Made by a program: the position numbers and the translations under genes
DNA from: JAKVAV01 sp047632755
Lineage (GTDB): Bacteria; Bacteroidota; Bacteroidia; Flavobacteriales_D; Cryomorphaceae
NCBI GenBank assembly: GCA_047632755.1
Contig: JBLIDT010000004.1
Location: forward strand, 119,134 to 183,133
Direction of reading: 5' to 3'
Length of the DNA: 64,000 nt
Notes under the pieces: model-generated
Databases searched by the model: none
What the model was told of the DNA's origin: nothing
What the model saw: only the letters and a program-made list of their open reading frames with translations
Shown here: positions 9,622 through 17,539 of the stretch, one piece after another
How the letters are laid out: the number at the start of each line of letters is the position of its first letter
How positions within the stretch are numbered: the first letter of the stretch is position 1

Positions 9622-9951
9622 TCAGTTCTTGGTGATAGTTTGTTTAACTGCGAGAACCAGTTCATTCCAGGTTTGGCTCAATTCGCTTAGAAATTGTTCT
9701 CCTAGCTCAGTGAGCTTGTAGTATTTTCGAGGAGGACCCGATTTGGATTCCTCCCAGCGGTAGTCCAGCAGACCCGCATTCTTGAGTCGAGTTAGCAAAG
9801 GATATAAAGTGCCTTCTACTACGATGAGTTTTGATTCCTTGAGCTCGCCAATTATATCTGAAGGATACATTTCCTTCTGGCTGAGTAGCTGCAGAATCAC
9901 AAACTCAAGGACTCCTTTCCGCATTTGCGCTTTTGTGTTTTCAATCTTCAT
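9622..9951 (-). CDS. PadR-family transcriptional regulator
   Basis: 109 residues with the PadR winged-helix layout: GVLEFVILQLLSQKEMYPSD for the first helices, EGTLYPLLTRLKNAGLLDYR for the recognition helix and wing, and GPPRKYYKLTELG for the beta-hairpin. The short C-terminal helix is typical of the small PadR-s2 subgroup that dimerises. It is the first gene of a padR-pspC pair, an arrangement frequent in Bacteroidota. A cluster of AGTAC-type sites upstream (10090-10130) is a good candidate for its own operator. Confidence 0.88.
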   Translation of the reverse strand: MKIENTKAQMRKGVLEFVILQLLSQKEMYPSDIIGELKESKLIVVEGTLYPLLTRLKNAGLLDYRWEESKSGPPRKYYKLTELGEQFLSELSQTWNELVLAVKQTITKN

Positions 9952-10069
9952 ATTGGAGTCGTTCTAATGTGTGAATTGGATGCTTGCAACCCTTGCCTAA
10001 TGGGTTCGTGCATACTGCACCCGTTTTTGAATTTGCCATTTGTTTAGTTTGTTTAATGTTTAACCGATG

Positions 10070-10130
10070 CAAACATACGCAAATAATACAGTACTATGCA
10101 AAACAAAGTACCATAATTTAACCCAGTACT
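10070..10130 (-). promoter_or_regulatory. padR promoter with candidate PadR operator
   Basis: On the minus strand TATGTTTG (10070-10077) fits the -7 consensus. Upstream of it is an imperfect inverted repeat, AGTACTATG (10090-10098) and CAAAGTACC (10104-10112), 5 bp apart. A third AGTACT follows at 10125-10130. Palindromes overlapping a promoter next to a PadR gene suggest autoregulation. The binding is inferred. Confidence 0.45.
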
Positions 10131-10230
10131 ATTTAAATGGTTTGAGACGAGGATAAGTGGTCGGAAGTATACTTTTTTGAAACCTTCGGCGATACATAGG
10201 GTATACTTTATTGAATCTAGAACCCGGCAC

Positions 10231-10368
10231 ATGAAAAAGTTATTCTCATTATTGGTAGGCATTGCACTTGTCGCTCTAATCCAATCCTGTTCGAGTGGAC
10301 ATAAGCAATGCGCGGCATACACCAAGCATGACACGGGAAATCAACCGTCCTACCACGAGGTGCAATAA
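10231..10368 (+). CDS. Small lipoprotein, unknown function
   Basis: 45 residues: MKKLFSLLVGIALVALIQSC is a lipoprotein signal peptide with a cysteine at position 20, leaving a mature peptide of 26 residues (CSSGHKQCAAYTKHDTGNQP and a short end). I use the ATG at 10231; an upstream in-frame start at 10177 would spoil the signal peptide. Short lipoproteins of this shape, with a histidine, a second cysteine and a tyrosine, recur in Bacteroidota, but no role is known to me. A terminator follows directly, so it is transcribed alone. Confidence 0.6.
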   Translation: MKKLFSLLVGIALVALIQSCSSGHKQCAAYTKHDTGNQPSYHEVQ

Positions 10369-10400
10369 GCATCCAAGAAACCTGTAAGATCAAGAATACG

Positions 10401-10430
10401 AATCGGCCTTTGAGCCGATTATTTTTGTTT
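10401..10430 (+). terminator. Terminator after the small lipoprotein gene
   Basis: Perfect stem AATCGGC (10401-10407) with GCCGATT (10414-10420), 6-nt loop, followed by ATTTTTGTTT. Confidence 0.75.
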
Positions 10431-10461
10431 CTACCCCTCTCAAAATGCGTAATTTCGCGCC

Positions 10462-11721
10462 GTGAAAGCGGAGATAATTACCATAGGTGATGAGATTCTC
10501 ATCGGCCAAACCATAGATACCAACTCAGCGTGGCTGGGTGAACAACTACATTTAATAGGAGTTAAGCTCAATCGGATCGTTACCATTAGCGATACGCCAG
10601 AAGCTATTCTCGAATCTATCGATGACTCTTTTAATCGAGCTGACCTCATTTTGATGACAGGTGGTCTTGGTCCTACTCAAGATGACGTCACAAAAGAGAC
10701 TTTAGCAGGTTATTTCGGAACTACCCTCGAGCGCAATCAGGACGTTCTTGATTCAATTGATTCGTACTTCGCATCCAAGGGATTGCAAATGCTCGAATCC
10801 AACCAAAAGCAAGCAGACCTTCCAATAGACGCCAAAATTCTGCTGAATACCCGAGGTACAGCTATGGGTATGTGGTTTGAAAAGAACGGTAAGGTGTTGA
10901 TTTCCATGCCAGGTGTTCCTTATGAGATGAAGGGAATCATGCTCGATCATGGTTTGAGTATGGTCCAAGACTTTTTCCCGACGAAGACCATCCTTCACCA
11001 CACGATCCAAACTCAAGGAGTCGGCGAAAGTTTTTTAGCGGAAAAGATTAGCGATTGGGAAACTGCCCTAAGAAATGATGGTGTCTCACTAGCTTATTTA
11101 CCCTCTCCTGGTCTGGTTAAACTAAGGCTTACAGCTTATGCTGAAAATGGAAAAAAGGAAGTGGTCGCTGAAAAAATAGCGCATTACATTTCAGAATTGT
11201 ACAGGAGAATTCCCGAATATATTTTTGGTAGTGAGAAGGATACAGTCGCAAAAGCCATTCAAGACCTCTTCCAGTCTAGAGGTTTCACTTTGGCTGCTGC
11301 CGAAAGTTGCACAGGGGGGTTAATCGCCCATGAAATAACCTCCATACCAGGCTCGTCTGACCACTTTTTAGGCTCTATGGTTACTTACAGCAACCAAGCC
11401 AAGATGGCAGTCTTGGATGTGAAGGAAGACACGCTCAAAAAGCATGGAGCAGTCAGCGAAGAAGTGGTGAGGGAAATGGCAGAAGGGGCAAGACAAAAAC
11501 TCGGTTCAGATTTCGCAATTGCCACCTCCGGAGTGGCAGGTCCAGATGGAGGTTCTGAAGAAAAACCCGTCGGAACTGTGTGGGTTTCAATTGCGGGACC
11601 AAAAAAAACCTTAGCAAAACGACTTAATTTGGGCAAAAGTCGAGAGCGAAACATCAGAATATCAATGCTTACCACCCTGAATTGGTTAAGGCAAGAAATT
11701 ATTTCAGGAAGCTTTGATTAA
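10462..11721 (+). CDS. cinA: CinA-like protein / nicotinamide-nucleotide amidohydrolase
   Basis: 419 residues from a GTG start (first residues KAEIITIGDEILIGQTIDT). The N-terminal MoaB/Mog-like domain (about 1-170) carries TGGLGPTQDDVTKE. The C-terminal PncC domain (about 255-415) carries AAAESCTGGLIAHEIT and ATSGVAGPDGGSEEKPVGTV. The family hydrolyses NMN to nicotinate mononucleotide for NAD salvage, and the N-terminal domain can have ADP-ribose pyrophosphatase activity; in some bacteria it is co-expressed with competence genes. Length is normal for full CinA. It stands directly upstream of rpmB with a 57-bp gap. Confidence 0.93.
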   Translation: MKAEIITIGDEILIGQTIDTNSAWLGEQLHLIGVKLNRIVTISDTPEAILESIDDSFNRADLILMTGGLGPTQDDVTKETLAGYFGTTLERNQDVLDSIDSYFASKGLQMLESNQKQADLPIDAKILLNTRGTAMGMWFEKNGKVLISMPGVPYEMKGIMLDHGLSMVQDFFPTKTILHHTIQTQGVGESFLAEKISDWETALRNDGVSLAYLPSPGLVKLRLTAYAENGKKEVVAEKIAHYISELYRRIPEYIFGSEKDTVAKAIQDLFQSRGFTLAAAESCTGGLIAHEITSIPGSSDHFLGSMVTYSNQAKMAVLDVKEDTLKKHGAVSEEVVREMAEGARQKLGSDFAIATSGVAGPDGGSEEKPVGTVWVSIAGPKKTLAKRLNLGKSRERNIRISMLTTLNWLRQEIISGSFD

Positions 11722-11778
11722 TCAGAAGATAATACCGTTATTTGCACCCCACTTTTTACACCCCAAAGGACAGTAATC

Positions 11779-12021
11779 ATGGCAAAATCATGTGAGCTTA
11801 CGGGCAAAAAAGCAATGGTTGGTAACAATGTTTCATTTTCGAACAGAAGAACCAAACGCCGCTTTCAGCCAAATTTGATAAAGAAGAAATTTTACCTCAC
11901 TGTTGAGGATAAATGGGTTGAACTTACAATTTCAACCTCAGCGCTTCGAACCGTTAACAAGATTGGAATAGCCAAGGCTTTGAAAAGAGCTAAAGAAAAA
12001 GGCTATTACAACGGAAAATAA
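11779..12021 (+). CDS. rpmB: 50S ribosomal protein L28 (bL28)
   Basis: 80 residues, normal length. MAKSCELTGKKAMVGNNVSF and NRRTKRRFQPNL are the typical L28 N-terminal sequence. It is a large-subunit protein near the E site. It heads the rpmB-rpmG-DUF4295 cluster, which is transcribed together and followed by a terminator. Confidence 0.96.
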   Translation: MAKSCELTGKKAMVGNNVSFSNRRTKRRFQPNLIKKKFYLTVEDKWVELTISTSALRTVNKIGIAKALKRAKEKGYYNGK

Positions 12022-12029
12022 GAGTATAA

Positions 12030-12212
12030 ATGGCAAAGAAAGGTAACCGCGTTCAAGTTATTTTGGAATGCACCGAGCACAAAGAGACGGGTATGCCCGG
12101 AACTTCTCGTTACATCACTACCAAAAATAGAAAAAACACTCCAGACAGAATGGAGCTGAAGAAATACAACCGTATTTTGAAGAAGCAAACCGTTCACAAG
12201 GAGATTAAATAA
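12030..12212 (+). CDS. rpmG: 50S ribosomal protein L33 (bL33), zinc-free form
   Basis: 60 residues: MAKKGNRVQVILECTEHKET and YITTKNRKNTPDRMELKKYN are the L33 signature. Only one cysteine is present, so the CxxC pairs of the zinc-ribbon form are missing; this is the zinc-independent type. It starts 8 bp after rpmB. Confidence 0.95.
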   Translation: MAKKGNRVQVILECTEHKETGMPGTSRYITTKNRKNTPDRMELKKYNRILKKQTVHKEIK

Positions 12213-12221
12213 TACTGAGTC

Positions 12222-12377
12222 ATGGCAAAGAAGACCGTAGCAACACTCCAGACAGGTGGCGGAAAGAACCACTCAAAAGTGATTAAGATGATAAAATCTA
12301 AATCAGGTTCTTACAGCTTTCGTGAAGAAATCGTTACCAACGATAAAGTCGGCGACTTCTTCACCGAAGACAAGTAG
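12222..12377 (+). CDS. DUF4295 ribosomal protein (bL38 of Bacteroidota)
   Basis: A 51-residue gene, translated by hand: it begins MAKKTVATLQTGGGKNHSKV, contains IKMIKSKSGSYSFREEIV and ends DKVGDFFTEDK. This is the DUF4295 family, found only in Bacteroidota and always beside rpmB-rpmG. From memory, structural work on the Flavobacterium johnsoniae ribosome identified this family as a large-subunit protein named bL38; I cannot check the citation here. It starts 9 bp after rpmG, is basic, and is the last gene before the terminator. Confidence 0.9.
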   Translation: MAKKTVATLQTGGGKNHSKVIKMIKSKSGSYSFREEIVTNDKVGDFFTEDK

Positions 12378-12395
12378 TCCTCCACGTAATTATTT

Positions 12396-12429
12396 AAAGC
12401 CTTTTTCCATACTTCGGGAAAAGGCTTTT
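12396..12429 (+). terminator. Terminator of the rpmB-rpmG-DUF4295 operon
   Basis: Arms AAAGCCTTTTTCC (12396-12408) and GGGAAAAGGCTTT (12416-12428) pair nearly perfectly around a 7-nt loop. A short T-tract ends the second arm. It lies 21 bp upstream of ftsY, which then needs its own start or read-through. Confidence 0.6.
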
Positions 12430-12449
12430 CGCGTTTAAACACTGCATCC

Positions 12450-13400
12450 ATGGGGATATTCAATTTTTTCTCAAAAGACAAAAAGGAAAAGCTAGACGAA
12501 GGTTTGGAAAAAACCAAGACTGGTCTCTTTTCTAAACTTACCAAAGCCGTTGCAGGTAAGTCCAAAGTCGATGAAGAAGTTCTCGATAATTTGGAGGAAG
12601 TCCTTATTTCCTCGGATGTAGGAGTCAACACCACCCTCAAGATAATCGGTCGTATTGAAGAGCGCGTAGCCAAGGATAAGTACCTCGGAACGAGTGAGCT
12701 CGATAAAATCCTTCGCGAGGAAATAGCGGCACTCCTCGAAGAGAATAATTCAGGTGAGGATACAGAATATAACATTCCCGCAGGGCACAAACCATATGTC
12801 ATTATGGTGGTCGGTGTGAACGGAGTTGGCAAGACAACGACTATCGGGAAACTTGCCCATCAGTTTAAGAAGATTGGAAAAAGTGTAGTTTTGGGTGCAG
12901 CCGATACTTTTCGCGCAGCAGCGGTAGACCAGCTTATAATTTGGTCAGAACGAGCGGGTGTTCCTATCGTTTCTCAAGGTATGGGTGCCGATCCCGCCTC
13001 GGTGGCTTTTGATACCCTTCAATCTGCAGTGAATCAGAACGCCGATGTGGTTTTAATCGATACTGCCGGTCGTCTTCACAATAAGATCAACTTGATGAAC
13101 GAGCTGATTAAAATCCGTCGTGTTATGGATAAAGTCGTTCCGGGCGCGCCACATGAAGTACTTTTGGTACTCGATGGAAGTACGGGGCAAAATGCGATTG
13201 AGCAAGCAAGACAATTTACCAAAGCGACCGAAGTCACTGCATTGGCACTCACAAAAATTGACGGCACAGCCAAGGGCGGAGTCGTAATCGGAATATCCGA
13301 TGAATTTAAAATTCCTGTGAAATACATAGGAGTTGGAGAAGGAATAGACCACTTACAAGTATTCAATAAATACGAATTTGTGGATTCTCTTTTTAGTTAG
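12450..13400 (+). CDS. ftsY: Signal recognition particle receptor FtsY
   Basis: 316 residues: a short charged N-terminus in place of a long acidic A domain, then the helical N domain (about 20-100) and the GTPase G domain. GTPase motifs are GVNGVGKTTTIGKLAHQ (G1), DTFRAAAVDQL (G2), DTAGRLHN (G3) and TKIDGTAKGG (G4/G5). It is the membrane-associated receptor that accepts SRP-ribosome complexes for co-translational insertion. The short N-terminus is usual in Bacteroidota. rimO follows after 11 bp and is probably co-transcribed. Confidence 0.96.
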   Translation: MGIFNFFSKDKKEKLDEGLEKTKTGLFSKLTKAVAGKSKVDEEVLDNLEEVLISSDVGVNTTLKIIGRIEERVAKDKYLGTSELDKILREEIAALLEENNSGEDTEYNIPAGHKPYVIMVVGVNGVGKTTTIGKLAHQFKKIGKSVVLGAADTFRAAAVDQLIIWSERAGVPIVSQGMGADPASVAFDTLQSAVNQNADVVLIDTAGRLHNKINLMNELIKIRRVMDKVVPGAPHEVLLVLDGSTGQNAIEQARQFTKATEVTALALTKIDGTAKGGVVIGISDEFKIPVKYIGVGEGIDHLQVFNKYEFVDSLFS

Positions 13401-13411
13401 GAACGTGTAGG

Positions 13412-14728
13412 ATGAAGACAAAAACTCTCAAGAAAAATAAGGTCAATGTAGTCACTCTCGGCTGCTCAAAGAATATCTATGACAGCGAAGAGATGATGGC
13501 CCAGCTCCATGCAAATAAGTACGATGTGGTGCACGAAAGTGACGACGGAGATGCCTCCATCGTCATTATCAATACCTGCGGGTTTATCGATAATGCCAAG
13601 CAAGAGAGTATCGACACCATTATTCAATGGGCTGACGCCAAGGAGCGTGGGTTCGTGAATAAGGTCTACGTGACTGGATGTCTATCGGAGCGTTACCGTG
13701 AAGACCTCGAAAAAGAAATTCCCGAAGTGGATGCCTACTTCGGTACGCGGGAGTTGCCGCGATTATTGAAAACACTCAAAGCAGATTACAAGCATGAATT
13801 GGTGGGCGAGCGATTGCTTACTACTCCATCTCATTACGCCTACTTTAAAATCGCGGAAGGTTGCGACCGTCCGTGTTCGTTTTGTGCCATTCCGCTGATG
13901 CGCGGAAAACATAGATCAACTCCGATTGAAGAGTTGGTCAGAAGAGCCGAAAGTCTCGCGGCGCAGGGTGTGAAAGAACTTATGCTCATCGCTCAAGACC
14001 TGACTTATTACGGCTTGGATATCTACAAAAAGAGAGAATTGGCCAAATTGCTTCAGGCCTTAGCCGATGTAGAAGGCATCGATTGGATTCGCCTGCATTA
14101 TGCATTTCCGAGTGGTTTCCCAATGGAAGTACTCGACGTCATGCGCGATCATCCCAATGTTTGCAACTACTTAGATATTCCACTTCAGCACGCTTCGACA
14201 CGAATGCTCAAGGCCATGCGCCGAGGAATTACCCGGGAGAAGACGACCGAACTGATCCGCAAAATACGCGAGCAGGTTCCTGGTATAGCTGTCCGAACCA
14301 CTTTGATCTCAGGATACCCTGGTGAAAGTGAAGAAGATCAAGCCGAAATGCTCGAATGGGTTGCCGAAATGCGATTCGATCGATTGGGAGTATTCGCTTA
14401 TTCTCACGAGGAAAACACACACGCTTTCAATTCGGAAGATGATGTTCCCGAAGAAGTGAAAAGGGAGCGTTCTGAAGAAATTATGGAGCTTCAAAGCGGA
14501 ATCTCTCATGAGATCAACCAAGAAAAAGTTGGCAAAACCTTCAAGGTGATGATAGACCGAGTGGAAGGAAACGATTACATCGGTCGCTCGGAATTTGATT
14601 CTCCCGAAGTGGACAACGAAGTGATTATTCCCAAGTCAACGGGTTATGCCCGAATTGGTGATTACGCTGACGTGAAGATTACGGATTGCGCTCCCTATGA
14701 TTTGTATGGGGAGTTGGTGCCAGTCTAG
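13412..14728 (+). CDS. rimO: Ribosomal protein S12 methylthiotransferase RimO
   Basis: 438 residues. UPF0004 N-terminal domain (VTLGCSKNIYDSEEMMAQL, with cysteines for a 4Fe-4S cluster), radical SAM domain with CDRPCSFC (the CxxxCxxC motif, around residue 151-158), and a C-terminal TRAM domain (GKTFKVMIDRVEGNDYIGRS). The Gly-Cys-Ser-Lys-Asn segment separates RimO from MiaB. It methylthiolates an aspartate of ribosomal protein S12. It lies directly after ftsY and is followed by a T-rich stretch. Confidence 0.95.
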   Translation: MKTKTLKKNKVNVVTLGCSKNIYDSEEMMAQLHANKYDVVHESDDGDASIVIINTCGFIDNAKQESIDTIIQWADAKERGFVNKVYVTGCLSERYREDLEKEIPEVDAYFGTRELPRLLKTLKADYKHELVGERLLTTPSHYAYFKIAEGCDRPCSFCAIPLMRGKHRSTPIEELVRRAESLAAQGVKELMLIAQDLTYYGLDIYKKRELAKLLQALADVEGIDWIRLHYAFPSGFPMEVLDVMRDHPNVCNYLDIPLQHASTRMLKAMRRGITREKTTELIRKIREQVPGIAVRTTLISGYPGESEEDQAEMLEWVAEMRFDRLGVFAYSHEENTHAFNSEDDVPEEVKRERSEEIMELQSGISHEINQEKVGKTFKVMIDRVEGNDYIGRSEFDSPEVDNEVIIPKSTGYARIGDYADVKITDCAPYDLYGELVPV

Positions 14729-14770
14729 GTTTTTTTTTATTTTGACGTCCAGCCACGTCCTTCGGGCAGT

Positions 14771-14866
14771 GGGGCAGGAATTCTGTCAACATCGAAATGC
14801 TTTGATTTTGTAGGAGATGTTCATTTTTTGCCAATCTTCAGCTTCATCCGTTTTTTTGAATAGCAC
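14771..14866 (-). repeat. Diverged ~95-bp repeat, copy B (between rimO and the PIN gene)
   Basis: Read on the minus strand, this stretch aligns almost without gaps with 15486-15581 on the other side of the PIN gene. Both contain a run of A after TTC, a CTC...CAAAAT block and an ending of the type TTGACA..AT.CTTGCCCC. A small open frame (14786-14911) ends ..WQKMNISYKIKAFRC. The other copy reads ..YQNVKISFKIVRF and then a stop, so the two may be remnants of one coding sequence. Confidence 0.45.
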
Positions 14867-14954
14867 TTGTCCCCCTTCATAGAGGTCATGGCTCATGTGA
14901 GGAACGAGCATGACACGGGGGTGGAAACCTGATCTTTATTCGGTAGAATATACG

Positions 14955-15377
14955 TTAAACTTCCTCTTTCAACATCGCCAGAAAATCTCTCGAACTCATT
15001 ATTGGAATTTCCGAAAAGTGAAAATCGGCAACATCCTCGGTAATAATGATATTACATTTTGCGTCCAATGCTGCGTAGTATTCGAACCCATCTTCAAGAT
15101 CCAAGACTTTGGGATCGTTTAGCGCTTGAAGCACCGATTTTTCCAACGAGCTGGCTATCTGAATATAGCAGCACAAGATTTTGATTTTTTCTTTCGCCTT
15201 TTGCGATCCACATTTCTTTTCAGCGAAATAAAAGGCTATCGCCAAACAGATGGGAGATGTGAAAAGACTTACATTCTTCTTTGAGTCGAGACTTAAAAGG
15301 CGCGCGGCTGTATCGAATAGAGGATATTCCTTATTGAGAACTGCTACCAGAATATTGGCATCGATAAAGATTCTCAT
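14955..15377 (-). CDS. PIN-domain toxin (VapC-like ribonuclease)
   Basis: 140 residues: MRIFIDANILVAVL is the PIN start with the first acidic residue (D6). Later acids of the active site are probably in KVLDLEDGFEYYAALDAKCN and TEDVADF. PIN toxins are metal-dependent ribonucleases, usually blocked by a small antitoxin encoded just upstream. Here an upstream frame overlaps the toxin ATG by ATGA but has no clear start and seems damaged. The gene lies alone on the minus strand between plus-strand rimO and ettA, flanked by two repeats, which suggests acquisition. Confidence 0.75.
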   Translation of the reverse strand: MRIFIDANILVAVLNKEYPLFDTAARLLSLDSKKNVSLFTSPICLAIAFYFAEKKCGSQKAKEKIKILCCYIQIASSLEKSVLQALNDPKVLDLEDGFEYYAALDAKCNIIITEDVADFHFSEIPIMSSRDFLAMLKEEV

Positions 15378-15535
15378 TTTCGAGACTTCATGAATTCATC
15401 CTTCGATGCCTTTCGTCCGCGCTTTTTGTATTGCACTTCGCCCTCTTCTCCCGATAACCAGCGGGAGAGGCACGCCTGCCAGCGGGGGACAAGTATCTTG
15501 TCAATGTCAAAATCGCACAATTTTGAATGAGATTT
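15374..15535 (-). pseudogene. Probable antitoxin gene, C-terminal part with disrupted 5' end
   Basis: The open frame ends GEVQYKKRGRKASKDEFMKS then RK, and its stop codon overlaps the PIN start codon (ATGA), the usual antitoxin-toxin coupling. The basic C-terminus is plausible for an antitoxin. No ATG exists: the frame closes at a TGA (15536-15538) directly after an ATG, and only a TTG (15518-15520) could start a ~48-residue product. The 5' part lies inside the diverged repeat. It may be a degraded antitoxin or a recoded or unusual start. Confidence 0.4.
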
Positions 15536-15581
15536 TCACATTTTGATAATTTGTTTTTTCACGAATTTTTTGAAGATAACC
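15486..15581 (-). repeat. Diverged ~95-bp repeat, copy A (upstream of the PIN gene)
   Basis: Partner of 14771-14866. It carries GTCAATGTC (plus strand) where the other copy has GTCAACATC, and the same order of A-rich and CTC blocks. It overlaps the 5' end of the damaged antitoxin frame. GC-rich inverted bits (CCGCCGCTGGCGG at 15585-15597) lie just outside. The rest of 15582-15695 holds no feature I can support. Confidence 0.45.
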
Positions 15582-15695
15582 TATCCGCCGCTGGCGGGGG
15601 GCCGATGAACGAGCTGGGGGTGGTTCACAGACTAACTTCCTACCCTGCTAAACCCCTCAATTTTTCCGATATTCACCGCCTCAAAATAAACCTCC

Positions 15696-17384
15696 ATGAG
15701 CGACGACAAAAAAGTCATATTCTCCATGGTGAAGGTCAACAAGACCACACCTCAGGGAAAGCAGATATTAAAAAACATATACCTCTCCTTTTTCTACGGA
15801 GCCAAGATCGGAATACTCGGTCTCAACGGCTCTGGAAAATCGACGGTTTTGAAGATTATCGCTGACCTCGATGAGGCTTACAAAGGCGAAGTGGTTCGTT
15901 CTCCGGGATACACCCTCGGCTACCTTCCACAGGAACCGGAATTGGATGAGTCCAAAACGGTAAAAGAAATCGTAATGGAAGGGGTGAAGGAAATCACCGA
16001 TGTGCTTCAAGAATACGAGGACATTAACAACAAGTTCATGGACGAAGAGATCATGAACGATCCCGATAAAATGGAAAAGCTGATCGACCGCCAGGCCGAA
16101 GTGCAGGAGCGCATTGAATTGCTCGGAGCCTGGGAGTTGGACATGAAGCTCGAAATTGCCATGGACGCGCTCAGAACGCCCGAAGGTGATACACCCATTA
16201 AAAACCTTTCGGGAGGGGAACGCCGTCGAGTGGCGCTTTGTCGCTTGCTGCTGCAGGAGCCCGACATCCTTCTGCTGGATGAGCCTACTAACCACCTCGA
16301 TGCCGAGTCGGTGATGTGGCTAGAGCAGCACTTGCAACAATACAAGGGAACCGTATTGGCCGTTACTCACGACCGTTACTTCCTCGATAATGTGGCAGGA
16401 TGGATTCTCGAACTAGATCGTGGTGAGGGAATTCCGTGGGAAGGAAATTACAGCTCATGGCTCGACCAAAAGTCAAAGCGATTGGCCCAAGAAGAGAAAC
16501 ACGAAAGCAAGCGACGCAAGGAATTGGAGCGCGAGCTGGAATGGGTGCGGATGAATCCAAAAGGTCGACAAGCCAAGAACAAAGCACGTATCGCCAATTA
16601 CGATAAGATGATGGCCGAAGGGACAAAAGACAAGGAGCAACGAATTTCCCTTGCCATCCCTAATGGATCGCGTCTCGGTAACGAAGTGATCGAAGCCGTC
16701 GATGTGTCGAAAGGTTACGGTGATAAACTGCTTTACGAAGGACTCAACTTCAAATTGCCACCTGCGGGTATCGTCGGTATTATCGGGCCAAACGGAGCTG
16801 GTAAAACCACACTTTTCCGCATGATCATGGGAGAAGAGACTCCTGACTCGGGTGAATTCAAAATCGGAGATACGGTAGACATTGGATACGTGGATCAGCA
16901 ACACGACGACCTCGATCCCGAGAAAACGCTTTTTGAAGTGGTATCCGGTGGAACGGAGTTTTTGGAAGTTGGTGGCGAGAAAGTTAATTCGAGAGCCTAC
17001 TGCTCAAAGTTCAACTTCAGCGGCCCCGATCAGAACAAGAAAGTCGGAGTGCTTTCAGGTGGAGAGCGAAACCGCCTGCACCTAGCGATGACTTTGAAAA
17101 CCGAAGCCAACGTGCTATTGCTCGATGAGCCTACCAACGACATTGATGTAAACACTCTGAGAGCCTTGGAAGAGGGAATCCAGAGTTTTGCGGGTTGTGC
17201 CGTAGTTATCTCTCACGACCGCTGGTTCTTGGATCGTATCTGTACGCACATACTCGCTTTTGAAGGAGACTCACAAGTGTATTATTTTGAGGGATCGTTT
17301 AGCGAATACGAAGAGAACAAGAAGAAACGCCTTGGTGATGTATCGCCGAAGAGGATTAAGTACCGGAAGTTGGTGCGGGGGTAG
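15696..17384 (+). CDS. ettA: Energy-dependent translational throttle protein EttA (ABC-F)
   Basis: 562 residues, the normal EttA length. Two ABC ATPase domains without membrane segments: Walker A GLNGSGKST and GPNGAGKTT, signatures LSGGERRRVAL and LSGGERNRLHL, and Walker B LLLDEPTNHLD and LLLDEPTNDID. Between them is the charged linker (KHESKRRKELERELEWVRMN) that reaches the P-site tRNA. EttA binds the ribosomal E site and gates the first peptide bonds according to the ATP/ADP ratio. The HLD and DID variants in Walker B are usual for ABC-F. Confidence 0.94.
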   Translation: MSDDKKVIFSMVKVNKTTPQGKQILKNIYLSFFYGAKIGILGLNGSGKSTVLKIIADLDEAYKGEVVRSPGYTLGYLPQEPELDESKTVKEIVMEGVKEITDVLQEYEDINNKFMDEEIMNDPDKMEKLIDRQAEVQERIELLGAWELDMKLEIAMDALRTPEGDTPIKNLSGGERRRVALCRLLLQEPDILLLDEPTNHLDAESVMWLEQHLQQYKGTVLAVTHDRYFLDNVAGWILELDRGEGIPWEGNYSSWLDQKSKRLAQEEKHESKRRKELERELEWVRMNPKGRQAKNKARIANYDKMMAEGTKDKEQRISLAIPNGSRLGNEVIEAVDVSKGYGDKLLYEGLNFKLPPAGIVGIIGPNGAGKTTLFRMIMGEETPDSGEFKIGDTVDIGYVDQQHDDLDPEKTLFEVVSGGTEFLEVGGEKVNSRAYCSKFNFSGPDQNKKVGVLSGGERNRLHLAMTLKTEANVLLLDEPTNDIDVNTLRALEEGIQSFAGCAVVISHDRWFLDRICTHILAFEGDSQVYYFEGSFSEYEENKKKRLGDVSPKRIKYRKLVRG

Positions 17385-17533
17385 TAGCTAGTCTGTAGTA
17401 GCTACTAGTAGCTGGCTATTTGCACTTAGTTGCCTTTGAAATTCTGATAAATTGCGAAATTGCCGAAACCGAATTGACAACCTGAAACCAAAAAGCGCTA
17501 GAAGCTATAGACTAGCTATCAGCTACTAAAGAC
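17382..17533. repeat. Inverted repeat pair between ettA and hisS
   Basis: TAGTAGCTAGTCTGTAGTAG and following TAGC-rich sequence (17382-17416) is roughly inverted at about 17497-17533 (GAAGCTATAGACTAGCTATC, then AGCTACTAAAGACTG). The middle (17417-17496) shows nothing else. A related TAGC/TTAGC-rich patch occurs at 61537-61572. Such low-complexity TAGC patches may act as terminators or be degenerate repeats. Confidence 0.45.
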
Positions 17534-17539
17534 TGAATA

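Noticed and set aside
14786..14911. 41-residue minus-strand frame MLVPHMSHDLYEGGQVLFKK and following
   Set aside because: Looks protein-like, but its end lies in the diverged repeat and upstream support is absent. I keep it as part of the repeat observation, not as a gene.
15527..15865. 112-codon plus-strand frame over the start of ettA
   Set aside because: Runs into the ettA gene in another frame and has no protein-like features.
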